Shown: piece after piece, positions 7,421-15,492 of the stretch
Layout: every line of letters starts with the position of its first letter
Numbering within the stretch: the first letter of the stretch is position 1
Source of the DNA: Elusimicrobia bacterium UBA5214
Lineage (GTDB): Bacteria > Elusimicrobiota > UBA5214
Reading direction: 5' to 3'
DNA length: 64,000 bases
Assembly (NCBI GenBank): GCA_002412545.1
Contig: DHVG01000001.1
Location: forward strand, 328,228 to 392,227
Program-made: the position numbers and the translations under genes
Notes under the pieces: model-generated
What the model was told of the DNA's origin: nothing
The model's input: the letters and a program-made list of their open reading frames with translations, nothing else
The model's database searches: none

Positions 7421-8656
7421 TTATCCTTCTATCTCTTTAATAGTTTTTTTCAAAGCTTCAGCTTTTAATTTAGCGACTTCTAAATTTCTATAATTTGTCT
7501 TAAATTGCATCATTTTGGGCTGTATTTGTTCAGCTACAGGGCAAAGACCCTCCTCATAATTAAATGCATTTTTATAAATATCACTTTGTGGTAAATACCC
7601 ATTTAAGAAAACTCTATTTTGTATTACCGGCTCTAAGTAAACAACTGACAATCCTCCATAAAAACCATCACCACCGTTTTTCTTATACAGGTTGTAAAAA
7701 TCCTTCCACTTTACTCCAAAAACTTCATCTCCTTCATATCTTACCGTAAAAGTCCAATAACTATTTTCATAATCTTTGGGAACCCTCTGCGGTATAATCC
7801 AGTCACATCCATTCAATGCTTCTAAAAAAAACTTTGCAACTTGTTGTCTCCTCGAAACCAAAAAATCTACTCTTTCTAACTGGGCCAATCCTACCGCAGC
7901 GCTGATTTCATTCATCCGGTAATTACATCCTAATGTATCATGCCGTTTGTAATTCGGATCCTGAAATTCAGTTGGTAGCAACTGCCGAAGGCTCTCCCCT
8001 GCCTGAAGTGTTTTATACCCGAGTCCACCTGTTTTTCTTATTCTAACTGCAAGAGATTCATCGTCGGTAACAACCATTCCTCCTTCACCGGTAGACAAAT
8101 GTTTTTTTGTTTCAAAGCTGAAACTTGCCATATGTCCTATTGTTCCTGCTAATCTTCCCTTATATTTACCTAAGACGCATTGTGCGCTATCTTCAATAAC
8201 AAAAAGATTATACTTTCTTGCAATTTCCATAATCGGGTCCACATCCGCCGGCAAACCATGCATGTGTACTGCAATTATAGCTTTTGTTTTTTTTGTAATT
8301 TTTCCCTCAATATCTGCTGGATCAATATTAAATGTTTCTGGGTCTATATCCGCATAAACTGGAATTGCATTCTGATATAAAATTGCAAAAGAATCCATTA
8401 TCACTGTTTGGGCAGGAGATATAACTTCATCACCAGCACCAACACCAGCAGCAGCCAAGCAGGTATGTAAAGTTGATGTTCCTGAGTTATGAGCAATTGC
8501 ATATTTCCTATTAAACTTTTCTGCAAATGCCTTCTCAAATCTTTTTACCCAAGGATTCTTTTTGTTCTCTGTGTTTTCCGAATCTAAAACTTGTAATACA
8601 TATTCTGATTCATTGCCATTATATTTTGCATACGGATTTAACTTTAGATTTTTCAT
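7421..8656 (-). CDS. DegT/DnrJ/EryC1-type PLP sugar aminotransferase
   Basis: About 411 residues. Fold type I sugar aminotransferase with AHNSGTSTLHTCLAAAGVGAGDEVISP (PLP phosphate site) and VIEDSAQCVLGKYKGRLAG (cofactor aspartate). The lysine segment SFSFETKKHLSTGEGG carries the probable internal aldimine lysine. Compared with most members it has an insertion after the lysine region (TLQAGESLRQLLPTEFQDPNYK). The start chosen is ATG at 8656, in a TGA/ATG overlap with the NeuA-like gene and preceded by AAGG. It lies between nonulosonate activation and synthesis genes. It probably aminates a keto-sugar precursor or the nonulosonate itself, as in 8-amino-Kdo systems; this last point is inference. 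Confidence 0.82.
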   Translation of the reverse strand: MKNLKLNPYAKYNGNESEYVLQVLDSENTENKKNPWVKRFEKAFAEKFNRKYAIAHNSGTSTLHTCLAAAGVGAGDEVISPAQTVIMDSFAILYQNAIPVYADIDPETFNIDPADIEGKITKKTKAIIAVHMHGLPADVDPIMEIARKYNLFVIEDSAQCVLGKYKGRLAGTIGHMASFSFETKKHLSTGEGGMVVTDDESLAVRIRKTGGLGYKTLQAGESLRQLLPTEFQDPNYKRHDTLGCNYRMNEISAAVGLAQLERVDFLVSRRQQVAKFFLEALNGCDWIIPQRVPKDYENSYWTFTVRYEGDEVFGVKWKDFYNLYKKNGGDGFYGGLSVVYLEPVIQNRVFLNGYLPQSDIYKNAFNYEEGLCPVAEQIQPKMMQFKTNYRNLEVAKLKAEALKKTIKEIEG

Positions 8657-9285
8657 TTTTTTACCTTCTTCAACAAATTTGTGAGAATACCTTCCACTGC
8701 CCAAAAATCTGCTTCATCGTCAATATCAAAATTATAATAGCGTGGCACTATCATCTTTTCCAATTTTTTACCATACCAATTTCCATTTAATATTACTTCT
8801 GCCTTATGAATATAGACACATCCATCGGCTATGAAAAATCCTTGTTTCTTTTGTCGGGGGATTTCAGAAACCGTACCCCATTCACTATATTTACACATGT
8901 AACCAGTAGCAAGAGAATCAACATCTTTTTCTAAAAATAATTCTATTGCACGATCAATAATATTATCTACTCTTATTGGCGATGTCGGAACAAGCAAAAC
9001 GACAATATTGGCTTTTATTTTTTTTAAAATATCTTGCAAAACATCTGTTAAGATAGATTCATCCGAAGCTAAATGTGCAGGTCGTATCAATACTTCCGCC
9101 CCAAAATTCCTCGCCAGAGACGCTATTTCTTCATCTTCAGTGGACACAATAAACTCATCAAGTCGTTTGGATTCTTTTGCAGCTTGAATTGACCACCAAA
9201 TCAAAGGACGTCCCAGCAAGCCCTTAAGATTTTTCCGAGGAATTCCTTTGCTCCCACCCCTCGCTGGAATAACGCCTAATATCAC
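8653..9285 (-). CDS. neuA: CMP-nonulosonate (CMP-sialic-acid-type) cytidylyltransferase
   Basis: 210 residues. The N-terminus IPARGGSKGIPRKNLKGLLGRPLIWWSI is the CTP-binding signature of NeuA/PseF/LegF enzymes. EDEEIASLA and LVPTSPIRVDNIIDRAIE follow as in the family, and the C-terminal NFDIDDEADFWAVEGIL supplies the metal-binding aspartates. It activates the product of the NeuB-like synthase as a CMP-sugar. It overlaps the acetyltransferase gene by four bases and the aminotransferase by four bases. Length is usual for the family. The exact nonulosonic acid (Kdn, Neu5Ac, legionaminic or pseudaminic type) cannot be fixed from this protein alone. Confidence 0.88.
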   Translation of the reverse strand: MILGVIPARGGSKGIPRKNLKGLLGRPLIWWSIQAAKESKRLDEFIVSTEDEEIASLARNFGAEVLIRPAHLASDESILTDVLQDILKKIKANIVVLLVPTSPIRVDNIIDRAIELFLEKDVDSLATGYMCKYSEWGTVSEIPRQKKQGFFIADGCVYIHKAEVILNGNWYGKKLEKMIVPRYYNFDIDDEADFWAVEGILTNLLKKVKK

Positions 9286-9857
9286 TTTTTTGATCCTTCT
9301 AAGTTTTTATAGTCCTTCAAGAATTCATCTCTGAGAATACTGAACACGGCTGCATCATAGCGTCTACCATTACTTGATAAGTAGAAATCACGCATGACAC
9401 CCTCTTTTTTAAGACCAGCTTTTTCAAGACCTTCAATTGAGGCAAGATTATCAGGCCGCGTTTTAGCAAAAATCCGGTGAAAGCGTAAATCAATAAATAG
9501 ATGTTTTAATACCATCATTAACGCTTCGCTAAAATAGCCCTGTCCCCAGTAGGCAGGGGACACACCGTAGCCAATTTCAGCCGAACGTCTTTTCCTGTCA
9601 ATATTCACAACGCCAAAGGTTCCTATTATCTTGTTTTCTCCTTTCAGCACGATAAACCAATAATGACCGGTTTTGGACTTCGTTATTTCTATTAATTTTT
9701 CTAAATATCTTTTAGTTTCCTCAACAGTCTTAAATGGTTTGTATTCAAGATATCTATAAAATTCAGATTTTATGGAATATTCGTGCATATCAGCCAATCC
9801 ATCTTTACTAATTGGTATTAAATTAATTCTCTTACCGCGTAAATTTGCAAAAACCAT
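9282..9857 (-). CDS. GNAT-family N-acetyltransferase (RimJ/L-like)
   Basis: 191 residues with the GNAT core. FIVLKGENKIIGTFGVVNIDRKRRSAEIGYGVSPAYWGQGYFSEALMMVLKHL contains the acetyl-CoA pyrophosphate loop (WGQGYFSEA). NLASIEGLEKAGLKKEGVMRDFYLSSNGRRYDAAVFSILRDEF is the usual C-terminal strand and helix. It sits between neuB- and neuA-like genes and overlaps neuA by four bases. It could therefore be the N-acyltransferase for an amino-nonulosonate precursor (PseH/LegH role), even though its sequence looks like RimJ/L. Direct evidence for the substrate is lacking. Confidence 0.82.
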   Translation of the reverse strand: MVFANLRGKRINLIPISKDGLADMHEYSIKSEFYRYLEYKPFKTVEETKRYLEKLIEITKSKTGHYWFIVLKGENKIIGTFGVVNIDRKRRSAEIGYGVSPAYWGQGYFSEALMMVLKHLFIDLRFHRIFAKTRPDNLASIEGLEKAGLKKEGVMRDFYLSSNGRRYDAAVFSILRDEFLKDYKNLEGSKK

Positions 9858-9869
9858 AATGTGATATTT

Positions 9870-10706
9870 TTATAAAGTTTCTATTTTCCTTAATTTTTTC
9901 TTGACATTTTCTTCTTCTGGAGTAATAATTTTTCTGCCATTTCCAAGAGCCTCTTCGATAGTCCTAATATAGCGAACTAAACGATAGAAACCTAAAACCT
10001 CCACAGAGGCCGCTTGGTCTGAACCATACATAGCTCTATCAAGTGTAATGTGTCTTTCAATTGAAGTTGCTCCTAATGCTACCGCAGCACAAGATGTTAT
10101 TAATCCCACTTCATGACCGCTATAGCCAACTTTACAGCGAAATTTTTCGCGTAAAATTGGAATTACTTTAAGATTGGCATCTTTATCTTTCATTGGATAC
10201 ACTGAATTACAGTGCATAAGTTCAAAAGGACATTTAGCATCTTTAAAAATCTGAACAGCTTTCCCAATTTCTTCCATTGTACTCATGCCGGTGGAAATAA
10301 AAGTATCTTTTTTTTCGGCGGCAACCATTTCTAACAATTCTCTGTATGTAAGCATAGGAGATGCTATCTTATTATACTTAAGATTGTACTGTCTTAAGAA
10401 CTTTTGGCTATCCAAATCCCATGCAGATGCAAACCAGCAAATACCCTTTTCTCTACAATATCTATCAATTTCATCATACTCTTTCTTGCCAAACTCAAGC
10501 CCATATTTCTGGTCTCTGTTAGTATTACCCCAGGGGCTTTCTCTTGGCCTGTCCAACTCTTCTTTTGTATAAACCTTTTCTACCGTCCTTTTTTGAAATT
10601 TTACTGCATCGCAACCGGCAAAAACAGCTCCATCAATAAGTTTCTTGGCAATTTCAACATCCCCGTTATGGTTAATTCCAATTTCAGCAATAATAAATAC
10701 TGCCAT
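9870..10706 (-). CDS. neuB: NeuB-type nonulosonic acid synthase lacking the SAF domain
   Basis: 278 residues. The TIM-barrel synthase is clear: IIAEIGINHNGDVEIAKKLID at the start, AVKFQKRTVEK with the PEP-site residues, and HCNSVYPMKD. GYSGHEVGL and IERHITLDRAMYGSDQAASVE complete it. It condenses PEP with a six-carbon sugar (phosphate). Usual NeuB/PseI/LegI proteins are ~340-350 residues and end in an antifreeze-like SAF domain that shapes the active site. Here the protein stops shortly after the barrel (EENVKKKLRKIETL). The SDQAASVE segment looks like the Kdn/Neu5Ac-9-phosphate synthases. With the KdsC-like phosphatase two bases upstream, a phosphorylated nine-carbon product is plausible (inference). 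Confidence 0.86.
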   Translation of the reverse strand: MAVFIIAEIGINHNGDVEIAKKLIDGAVFAGCDAVKFQKRTVEKVYTKEELDRPRESPWGNTNRDQKYGLEFGKKEYDEIDRYCREKGICWFASAWDLDSQKFLRQYNLKYNKIASPMLTYRELLEMVAAEKKDTFISTGMSTMEEIGKAVQIFKDAKCPFELMHCNSVYPMKDKDANLKVIPILREKFRCKVGYSGHEVGLITSCAAVALGATSIERHITLDRAMYGSDQAASVEVLGFYRLVRYIRTIEEALGNGRKIITPEEENVKKKLRKIETL

Positions 10707-10708
10707 TT

Positions 10709-11188
10709 TTACACCTCCTCATCCATTTTGTCAAAGAATTCTCTAATGACTCCACAGCCTCCTTTCGTTTTTGTTATTATCTTTGCAATTTTTCTTACTT
10801 TTGGGTGTGCATTAGCTGGAGCGATGGGAAATCCAACATATCTCATAACTTCTAAATCGTTTATATCATTTCCTATGTAGGCAACATCTTCTTTCTTGAT
10901 CCTGTTTTTATTTAAATACTTCTCTAAAACTTTCTTTTTATCACTTATGCCTACGATACAAGGTAAACCCAATTTTTTTGCTCTTTTTTGGACGACGGGA
11001 TTCTTTTCCGTAGATAGAATCACCTGTGGAGTTCCCATTTTTTTGATTTTTGCTATTGCCAGACCGTCAGAGCGGTTCACTGCAACGCTTTCATTACCGT
11101 ATTGGTCAATAATAACTTTATTGTCTGTCATTACTCCATCAAAATCATAAATTATTAATCTTATTTTTTTCAATAAATTATATTTCAT
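10709..11188 (-). CDS. KdsC-like HAD phosphatase
   Basis: About 159 residues of the C0-type HAD phosphatases. Catalytic DFDGVMTD is at ~14-21 (nucleophile and general acid aspartates). STEKNPVVQKRAKKLGL contains the motif II region, and YIGNDINDLEVMRYVGFPIAPANAHPKVRKIA is motif III with the Mg-binding aspartates. KdsC removes phosphate from Kdo-8-P; close relatives dephosphorylate Kdn- or Neu5Ac-9-P. Placed between wzt and neuB, it most likely dephosphorylates the NeuB product. I prefer the ATG at 11188, in an ATGA overlap with the wzt stop. The longer start at 11206 would lie inside wzt. Confidence 0.84.
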   Translation of the reverse strand: MKYNLLKKIRLIIYDFDGVMTDNKVIIDQYGNESVAVNRSDGLAIAKIKKMGTPQVILSTEKNPVVQKRAKKLGLPCIVGISDKKKVLEKYLNKNRIKKEDVAYIGNDINDLEVMRYVGFPIAPANAHPKVRKIAKIITKTKGGCGVIREFFDKMDEEV

Positions 11189-12507
11189 GCCTTCTTTATA
11201 ATCCATTCTATCGGATAAGCTAAAAATCCACTTCGTTGAGCCGAACGCACAATTGAAACGAAACTTCCAGTATCGATAATCTGAAAGAAAATACTCTTAC
11301 ATGTATCCTGACGAGATGGACCTGTTGTCAAATATATCTCCATTTCATAGATACCTGCATTAAAGAAAGGAGCTAATAAATTTATAGTTGTAGAATATTT
11401 CCCCCGTTCCATAGGAAAGACTTTAATCATATTTTTATTCTCTTTTTGCTTTTGATAGTTTATCCAGTCTGCGCTTGTAGTAAGAAATGAGCCATGACCA
11501 TAATTTTCCGAAAAACCTCCAACTCTATGAAAAACACATTCTACAAATAATGTCGGGTAATTAATACGGAGTTCAAAATCTACTATAATCCTAACAGGAT
11601 TCATAATATCATGCTTGGTGCTTAATTCTCCACGATTATTAAAAATACGAAGTCTATTTATATGTGCTGGTTTATTTGGGTCATCGGGAAATTGAAAATC
11701 AGCATCATTGTTAATAGACTCTTGGTTCTTCCCTTCTCCTAAATAGTATCGAACAACCTCCGAAGGATTGTCTTCACGCGCTATTTTTCCTTCTTCTAAT
11801 AAAATAACTCTATTGCACAACATTTCAATTGCTTTCATTGCATGACTCACAAATAACACGGTTCGTCCTTCTTTTGCTACTTCGTCCATTTTCCCCAGGC
11901 ATTTTTTCTGAAACTGGGCATCACCTACCGCCAGCACCTCGTCCACCAATAAAATTTCCGGTTCTAAATGGGCAGCAACGGCAAAAGCGAGACGGACATA
12001 CATACCGCTGGAGTAGCGTTTTACCGGAGTATCCAGAAATTTTTCTATTTCGGCAAAGGCGACAATTCCGTCAAATTTACGCTTTACATCTTCTCTGGTC
12101 ATTCCAAGAATGGCGCCATTCAAGTAAATGTTTTCTCTCCCCGTCAGTTCGGGATGAAATCCGGTGCCTACTTCAAGTAAACTGGCTACCCTACCTTTGA
12201 TTTTAACTCTTCCCGTTGTCGGTTCAGTAATCCGGCTGAGGACTTTCAGTAATGTTGATTTCCCGGCACCATTCCGTCCGATGATACCGATTCGCTCACC
12301 TTGTTTTACTTCAAAAGAAATATCTTTTAACGCCCAGATTTCTTCTATATTTCGGTGAGTATGAAAGTGTGGATTACGTATTCTTGACCACCATTCTCTT
12401 GTTTTATTGGTAAGAATGTCACGCAAAGCCACATATCTTTCGTTAGAGAGATGTCCAATAATGTATGACTTGCTAAGGTTTTCTGCCTTTATTACAATGT
12501 CACTCAT
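11185..12507 (-). CDS. wzt: Polysaccharide ABC exporter ATPase (Wzt/TagH type)
   Basis: 440 residues. Residues ~1-255 are an ABC ATPase: Walker A GRNGAGKST at ~78-86, signature YSSGMYVRLAFA and Walker B EILLVDEVLAVGD. The H-loop is in VLFVSHAM. Residues ~290-440 form an extra domain, predicted beta-rich, of the type that Wzt proteins use to recognise the glycan end before export. It pairs with the permease ten bases upstream. In Wzt systems the carboxyl domain reads a terminal modification such as a methyl or phosphate. Here a phosphonate or nonulosonate cap would be a natural signal, but that is speculation. It is coupled to the following phosphatase gene by ATGA. Confidence 0.9.
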   Translation of the reverse strand: MSDIVIKAENLSKSYIIGHLSNERYVALRDILTNKTREWWSRIRNPHFHTHRNIEEIWALKDISFEVKQGERIGIIGRNGAGKSTLLKVLSRITEPTTGRVKIKGRVASLLEVGTGFHPELTGRENIYLNGAILGMTREDVKRKFDGIVAFAEIEKFLDTPVKRYSSGMYVRLAFAVAAHLEPEILLVDEVLAVGDAQFQKKCLGKMDEVAKEGRTVLFVSHAMKAIEMLCNRVILLEEGKIAREDNPSEVVRYYLGEGKNQESINNDADFQFPDDPNKPAHINRLRIFNNRGELSTKHDIMNPVRIIVDFELRINYPTLFVECVFHRVGGFSENYGHGSFLTTSADWINYQKQKENKNMIKVFPMERGKYSTTINLLAPFFNAGIYEMEIYLTTGPSRQDTCKSIFFQIIDTGSFVSIVRSAQRSGFLAYPIEWIIKKA

Positions 12508-12516
12508 TTTCTTTTT

Positions 12517-13347
12517 TTAGATAATATCCGCAAAAGATTTTTCCATCTTGCGAAATTTACGAATTCCAAATATCAAGAAGAACAACATTACCCCGATAGA
12601 CATTAAAAAACTGGACAGATAGATAGTTGTTTCTTTCCCGAGAATAGCCCAGCGGAATCCGTCAATCACTCCGACCATTGGGTTTATTGAGTATAAAAGG
12701 CGATATTTCTCCGGGATAATCTTGCTGGTGAAACCAACCGGTGAAATATACAAACCAAACTGAACAAGGAAAGGAATCACATAACGAAAATCACGATATT
12801 TCACATTAAGCGCGGTAATATAAAGACCGATACCAACGGCATTAAGAAAAGCAATCAATAAGAAAACTGGTAAAAAAAGAATATTCCAGTTAGGTGCGAA
12901 TTGGTAGTAAACCATTAAAAGAATAAGAATTACAAAAGAAATAAGAAAGTCAATAAAACTGGTAACCACCGAACTAATTGGGATGATTACCCTCGGGAAA
13001 TAGACCTTGGTAATTAGTTGAATATTACCGATTAAACTGTTACTGGCCTCTAATACCGAGGTAGCAAAAAACTGCCAGGGGAGCATAGCGGCATAAACCA
13101 TTATGGCGTACGGAGTATTACCTTCGCTGGGAAGTTTCGCCAATTTGCCAAAGATTACGGTAAAGACCACCATGGTAAGAAGGGGACGCAAGACCGCCCA
13201 TAATATACCGATGACTGTCTGTTTGTAGCGGACAGCAATATCTCGCCAGCTGAGGATATAAAACAGTTCTCGGTAACGCCACATGTCCGCCCAATAATGT
13301 CTCTCTGCTCGTCCTGCCTCAATAACTAAAAGGGGGTCGTTTTTCAT
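12517..13347 (-). CDS. wzm: Polysaccharide ABC exporter permease (Wzm/TagG type)
   Basis: 276 residues with six predicted membrane helices of the ABC-2 polysaccharide export family. The cytoplasmic N-terminus ...YRELFYILSWRDIAVRYKQTVIGILWAVLRPL is the family's amphipathic gate segment. PVGFTSKIIPEKYRLLYSINPMVGVIDGFRWAILG is the conserved loop before the last helices. It moves a finished lipid-linked glycan across the inner membrane with the ATPase encoded ten bases downstream. It is the first gene of the leftmost operon. Its upstream spacer holds four related 14-base repeats rather than an obvious promoter. Confidence 0.92.
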   Translation of the reverse strand: MKNDPLLVIEAGRAERHYWADMWRYRELFYILSWRDIAVRYKQTVIGILWAVLRPLLTMVVFTVIFGKLAKLPSEGNTPYAIMVYAAMLPWQFFATSVLEASNSLIGNIQLITKVYFPRVIIPISSVVTSFIDFLISFVILILLMVYYQFAPNWNILFLPVFLLIAFLNAVGIGLYITALNVKYRDFRYVIPFLVQFGLYISPVGFTSKIIPEKYRLLYSINPMVGVIDGFRWAILGKETTIYLSSFLMSIGVMLFFLIFGIRKFRKMEKSFADII

Positions 13348-13356
13348 AGTTAACTA

Positions 13357-13440
13357 CGATTACAGTGATTATTAAAAAACGATTACACAGATTAAAAACA
13401 TGATTACGGTGATTTTTCCTAAAGTCCGATTACCGTGATG
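13357..13440. repeat. Four spaced 14-base repeats (CGATTACnnnGATT type)
   Basis: Four copies begin at 13357, 13380, 13401 and 13427. They read cgattacagtgatt, cgattacacagatt, tgattacggtgatt and cgattaccgtgatg, with AT-rich spacers between them. They lie upstream of the ABC exporter permease. Related GATTAC-rich tracts occur at 19423-19438 and 19518-19532 and, loosely, in the spacers near 52805-52880 and 54620-54665. No gene or clear promoter is visible in this spacer. Confidence 0.75.
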
Positions 13441-13517
13441 GATGCAATTTTACTACAATCTTTAGCCGATGAACCGGCAACTATAAGTGTCATATTTCCC
13501 CTATTCTTTGTTCCGGT

Positions 13518-13703
13518 CTATTCAGCTTTTGTTGGTTTGAATTTTTTCAAATATTCAGCATTTCTATATAAATCAAAAGCAGTTTTTATCTTTTTTTCAA
13601 ACGACTCCCGGGCGAATATCCGGTGACAGTACTCTTTTTCCTTAAAGATTTTCCGACGATATTTTTCAACATCTTTTTGATTTTTTGCAACCTTATTTTC
13701 CAT
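13518..13703 (-). CDS. Small charged protein paired with a nucleotidyltransferase
   Basis: 61 residues, rich in lysine and glutamate (KNQKDVEKYRRKIFKEKEYCHRIFARESFEKKIKTAFDLYRNAEYLKKFKPTKAE). It is probably helical. No signal peptide or membrane segment. It starts 11 bases before the end of the nucleotidyltransferase gene, an arrangement typical of coupled toxin-antitoxin or MNT-type pairs. I do not recognise the family. A reading frame on the opposite strand (13435-13626) is less protein-like and is taken as a shadow. Confidence 0.55.
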   Translation of the reverse strand: MENKVAKNQKDVEKYRRKIFKEKEYCHRIFARESFEKKIKTAFDLYRNAEYLKKFKPTKAE

Positions 13704-14217
13704 AATATTTTTTCATAAACTCAGCAAACTTTTTGTCCAAATTATGTCTTTTTAAGATATCCGATAAAAAGGTTTTTTCTATTTTCGCCTGGTCTAAAAG
13801 TTTGATTATTTTTTCTCTATCTTTCGCTCGGTAAACTCTCAGAAATATGGCAATTAAGTACTCGGGTCTTAAAATTTTGAGCTCTATGTTTTCATATTTC
13901 ACAAAGATAGCCTTTTCAACCGCTTCCTTTTCTAATTCATTAGTTGCCGGAATAAATTGAATTGGTGTTTCCCCGATTATGATGTATTCTTTATATGTTT
14001 TGTATCCTTTTTTTAACAAAAAATCGTAAAACGGTGTCAAGAGTATTATTTTTTCTTTTTCAAGGGGTGTGAAAAATATATCTACATCTTTGGTCGCAAA
14101 AGGTTCGGTATAATAAATTGTAGCAACTGCTCCACCAATTGCATAATCCTTAAGGATTTTCTCTTGATACATTTTGTTTATTACTCTGAATACTTTTTCC
14201 GTGTTTCTATCTGCCAT
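13693..14217 (-). CDS. Nucleotidyltransferase-fold protein (AbiEii/MNT-like)
   Basis: 174 residues. YAIGGAVATIYYTEPFATKDVDIFFTP at ~24-50 has the GG...DvDiF pattern of polymerase-beta-type nucleotidyltransferases. An acidic and hydrophobic second half follows (EYLIAIFLRVYRAKDREKIIKLLDQAKI). Such proteins, usually coupled to a small partner, are often the toxin or the antitoxin-like half of type IV or MNT-type modules. The partner is the 61-residue gene downstream. It lies between two polysaccharide operons and is not needed for glycan synthesis, so it is an accessory or stabilising gene. Direction of toxicity is unknown. Confidence 0.68.
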   Translation of the reverse strand: MADRNTEKVFRVINKMYQEKILKDYAIGGAVATIYYTEPFATKDVDIFFTPLEKEKIILLTPFYDFLLKKGYKTYKEYIIIGETPIQFIPATNELEKEAVEKAIFVKYENIELKILRPEYLIAIFLRVYRAKDREKIIKLLDQAKIEKTFLSDILKRHNLDKKFAEFMKKYYGK

Positions 14218-14267
14218 ATTTTGTCCATTCTACTTTTATGTATGCGCATCCTTCTTTTCAGAAGGAG

Positions 14268-15464
14268 TCAAGATAACTTTTTTACACCATCATTTTTTAA
14301 TGATTTTTTTACTGCTTTGGTGACGGTATTGATATCTTTTTCGGTTAGGGTCAATCCGGAAGGTAAATATAAACCTTGTCGGGCAATTCTTTCGGCAATG
14401 GGGTAATGTTCACCGTTAAATAATCCCATCTGATGGAATACCGGTTGTTCGTGCATTCCTAAGAAGAAGGGACGCGTATCCACACCATTTTTACGTAAAC
14501 GTTTTGCAAATTCTACTGCCTCTATACCTGTACTTTCATCTAAAACTACCCCGTACATCCAATAAACATTTTTTGCCCAAGATTCTTCAACTGGTAATTG
14601 CAATCCTTTAATATCTTTCAATCTTTCGGTATACATTTTTCCTATCCAGCGTTTTTTTTCAACGAGTTCTTCAATTCGTTCAAGTTGGGCAAGACCAATA
14701 GCTGACTGAAGATTAGTCAACCTAAAGTTATGTCCTAACTCTGTATGGTAAAAACGCCTTTCTTTTGTAAAGCATAAGTTTCTGAGAGACCTTGCTTTTT
14801 CCGCATATTCCGCATTATTTGTTACTACCATTCCACCTTCACCGGTGGTGATGATTTTATTAGCGTAAAAACTAAAGCAACTTATATCCCCTAAACTGCC
14901 ACATTTTCGCCATTTTTTATTGAGATTGCTTCGCTCTTCGGGCTCGCAATGACCTGTCAAATATTCAGCTCCGTGGGCTTCAGCGGCATCTTCTATGATA
15001 ACTAAATTATATTTCTTTGCCAGTTCCCAAATTGGTTTCATATCACAGGGATGACCGTAAATATGGACCGGCATAATCGCTCTAATTTTTGCTCTTTGCT
15101 CTTTGCTCTTTGCTCTTATACATTTTTCAATCTTTGAGACATCTATCGTCCAAGTCCGAGATTCAGAATCAACAAGTACCGGTCTACCAGTGTTGTAGAT
15201 AACGGCTAAGGCACAAGAGATAATCGTAAATGTTGGTATGATTACTTCGTCTCCGGGTTTTAAATCTAAACATCCTACTGCTACTTGAAGTGCGGTGGTT
15301 CCGTTACTTACCGCAATACCATATTTCATCCCGCAATAATTTGCCCATTTCTGTTCAAATTCTTCTATAAATCTACCCGATGAGGAAATCCAGCCGCTTT
15401 TCAGACATTCGCTGACATATTCAAGTTCTTTTTCTCCAATTAAGGGTTCGTTAACTGGTATCAT
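14268..15464 (-). CDS. GDP-perosamine synthase-like PLP aminotransferase with two in-frame repeat insertions
   Basis: About 398 residues. IPVNEPLIGEKELEYVSECLKSGWISSSG and SNGTTALQVAV match perosamine-synthase (Per/RfbE) DegT enzymes, as do EDAAEAHGAEY, CFSFYANKIITTGEGGMVVTN and the YWMYGVVL segment. They convert GDP-4-keto-6-deoxymannose, made by the gmd gene in this operon, to GDP-perosamine. Two pieces do not fit the family. IRAKSKEQRAKIR (15091-15118) comes from a 7-base repeat and lengthens the loop by about seven residues. LTGHCEPEERSNLNKK comes from a palindromic repeat at 14922-14953. The start at 15464 begins the conserved protein; a TTG at 15500 lies in the neighbouring S23 element repeat. 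Confidence 0.8.
   Translation of the reverse strand: MIPVNEPLIGEKELEYVSECLKSGWISSSGRFIEEFEQKWANYCGMKYGIAVSNGTTALQVAVGCLDLKPGDEVIIPTFTIISCALAVIYNTGRPVLVDSESRTWTIDVSKIEKCIRAKSKEQRAKIRAIMPVHIYGHPCDMKPIWELAKKYNLVIIEDAAEAHGAEYLTGHCEPEERSNLNKKWRKCGSLGDISCFSFYANKIITTGEGGMVVTNNAEYAEKARSLRNLCFTKERRFYHTELGHNFRLTNLQSAIGLAQLERIEELVEKKRWIGKMYTERLKDIKGLQLPVEESWAKNVYWMYGVVLDESTGIEAVEFAKRLRKNGVDTRPFFLGMHEQPVFHQMGLFNGEHYPIAERIARQGLYLPSGLTLTEKDINTVTKAVKKSLKNDGVKKLS
14922..14953. repeat. GC-rich palindromic repeat lying in frame in the perosamine synthase gene
   Basis: On the + strand this begins gagattgcttcgctcttcgg and ends ctcgcaatgac, the widespread bacterial type 'gagattgcttcg...cgcaatgac'. On the coding strand it supplies the residues GHCEPEERSNL between GAEY and CGSLGD, where homologues have only about four residues. 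A related copy forms a hairpin at 19439-19503. Confidence 0.8.
15091..15118. repeat. Heptanucleotide repeat, four units, inside the perosamine synthase gene
   Basis: Four contiguous 7-base units on the + strand: GCTCTTT three times, then GCTCTTA. They encode the alternating residues AKSKEQRAK on the minus strand. The same heptamer appears twice as a flanking repeat in trpA (63843-63899). Confidence 0.9.
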
Positions 15465-15492
15465 TTGTTTAAACTTAAATTCTTTAATAATA

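Noticed and set aside
13340..13440. Standard promoter for the wzm operon
   Set aside because: No TTGACA/TATAAT pair with proper spacing; only repeats are visible.
13435..13626. Plus-strand reading frame of 63 codons
   Set aside because: It overlaps the better-supported minus-strand small gene, has no ribosome site of note and begins inside the 14-base repeat region.
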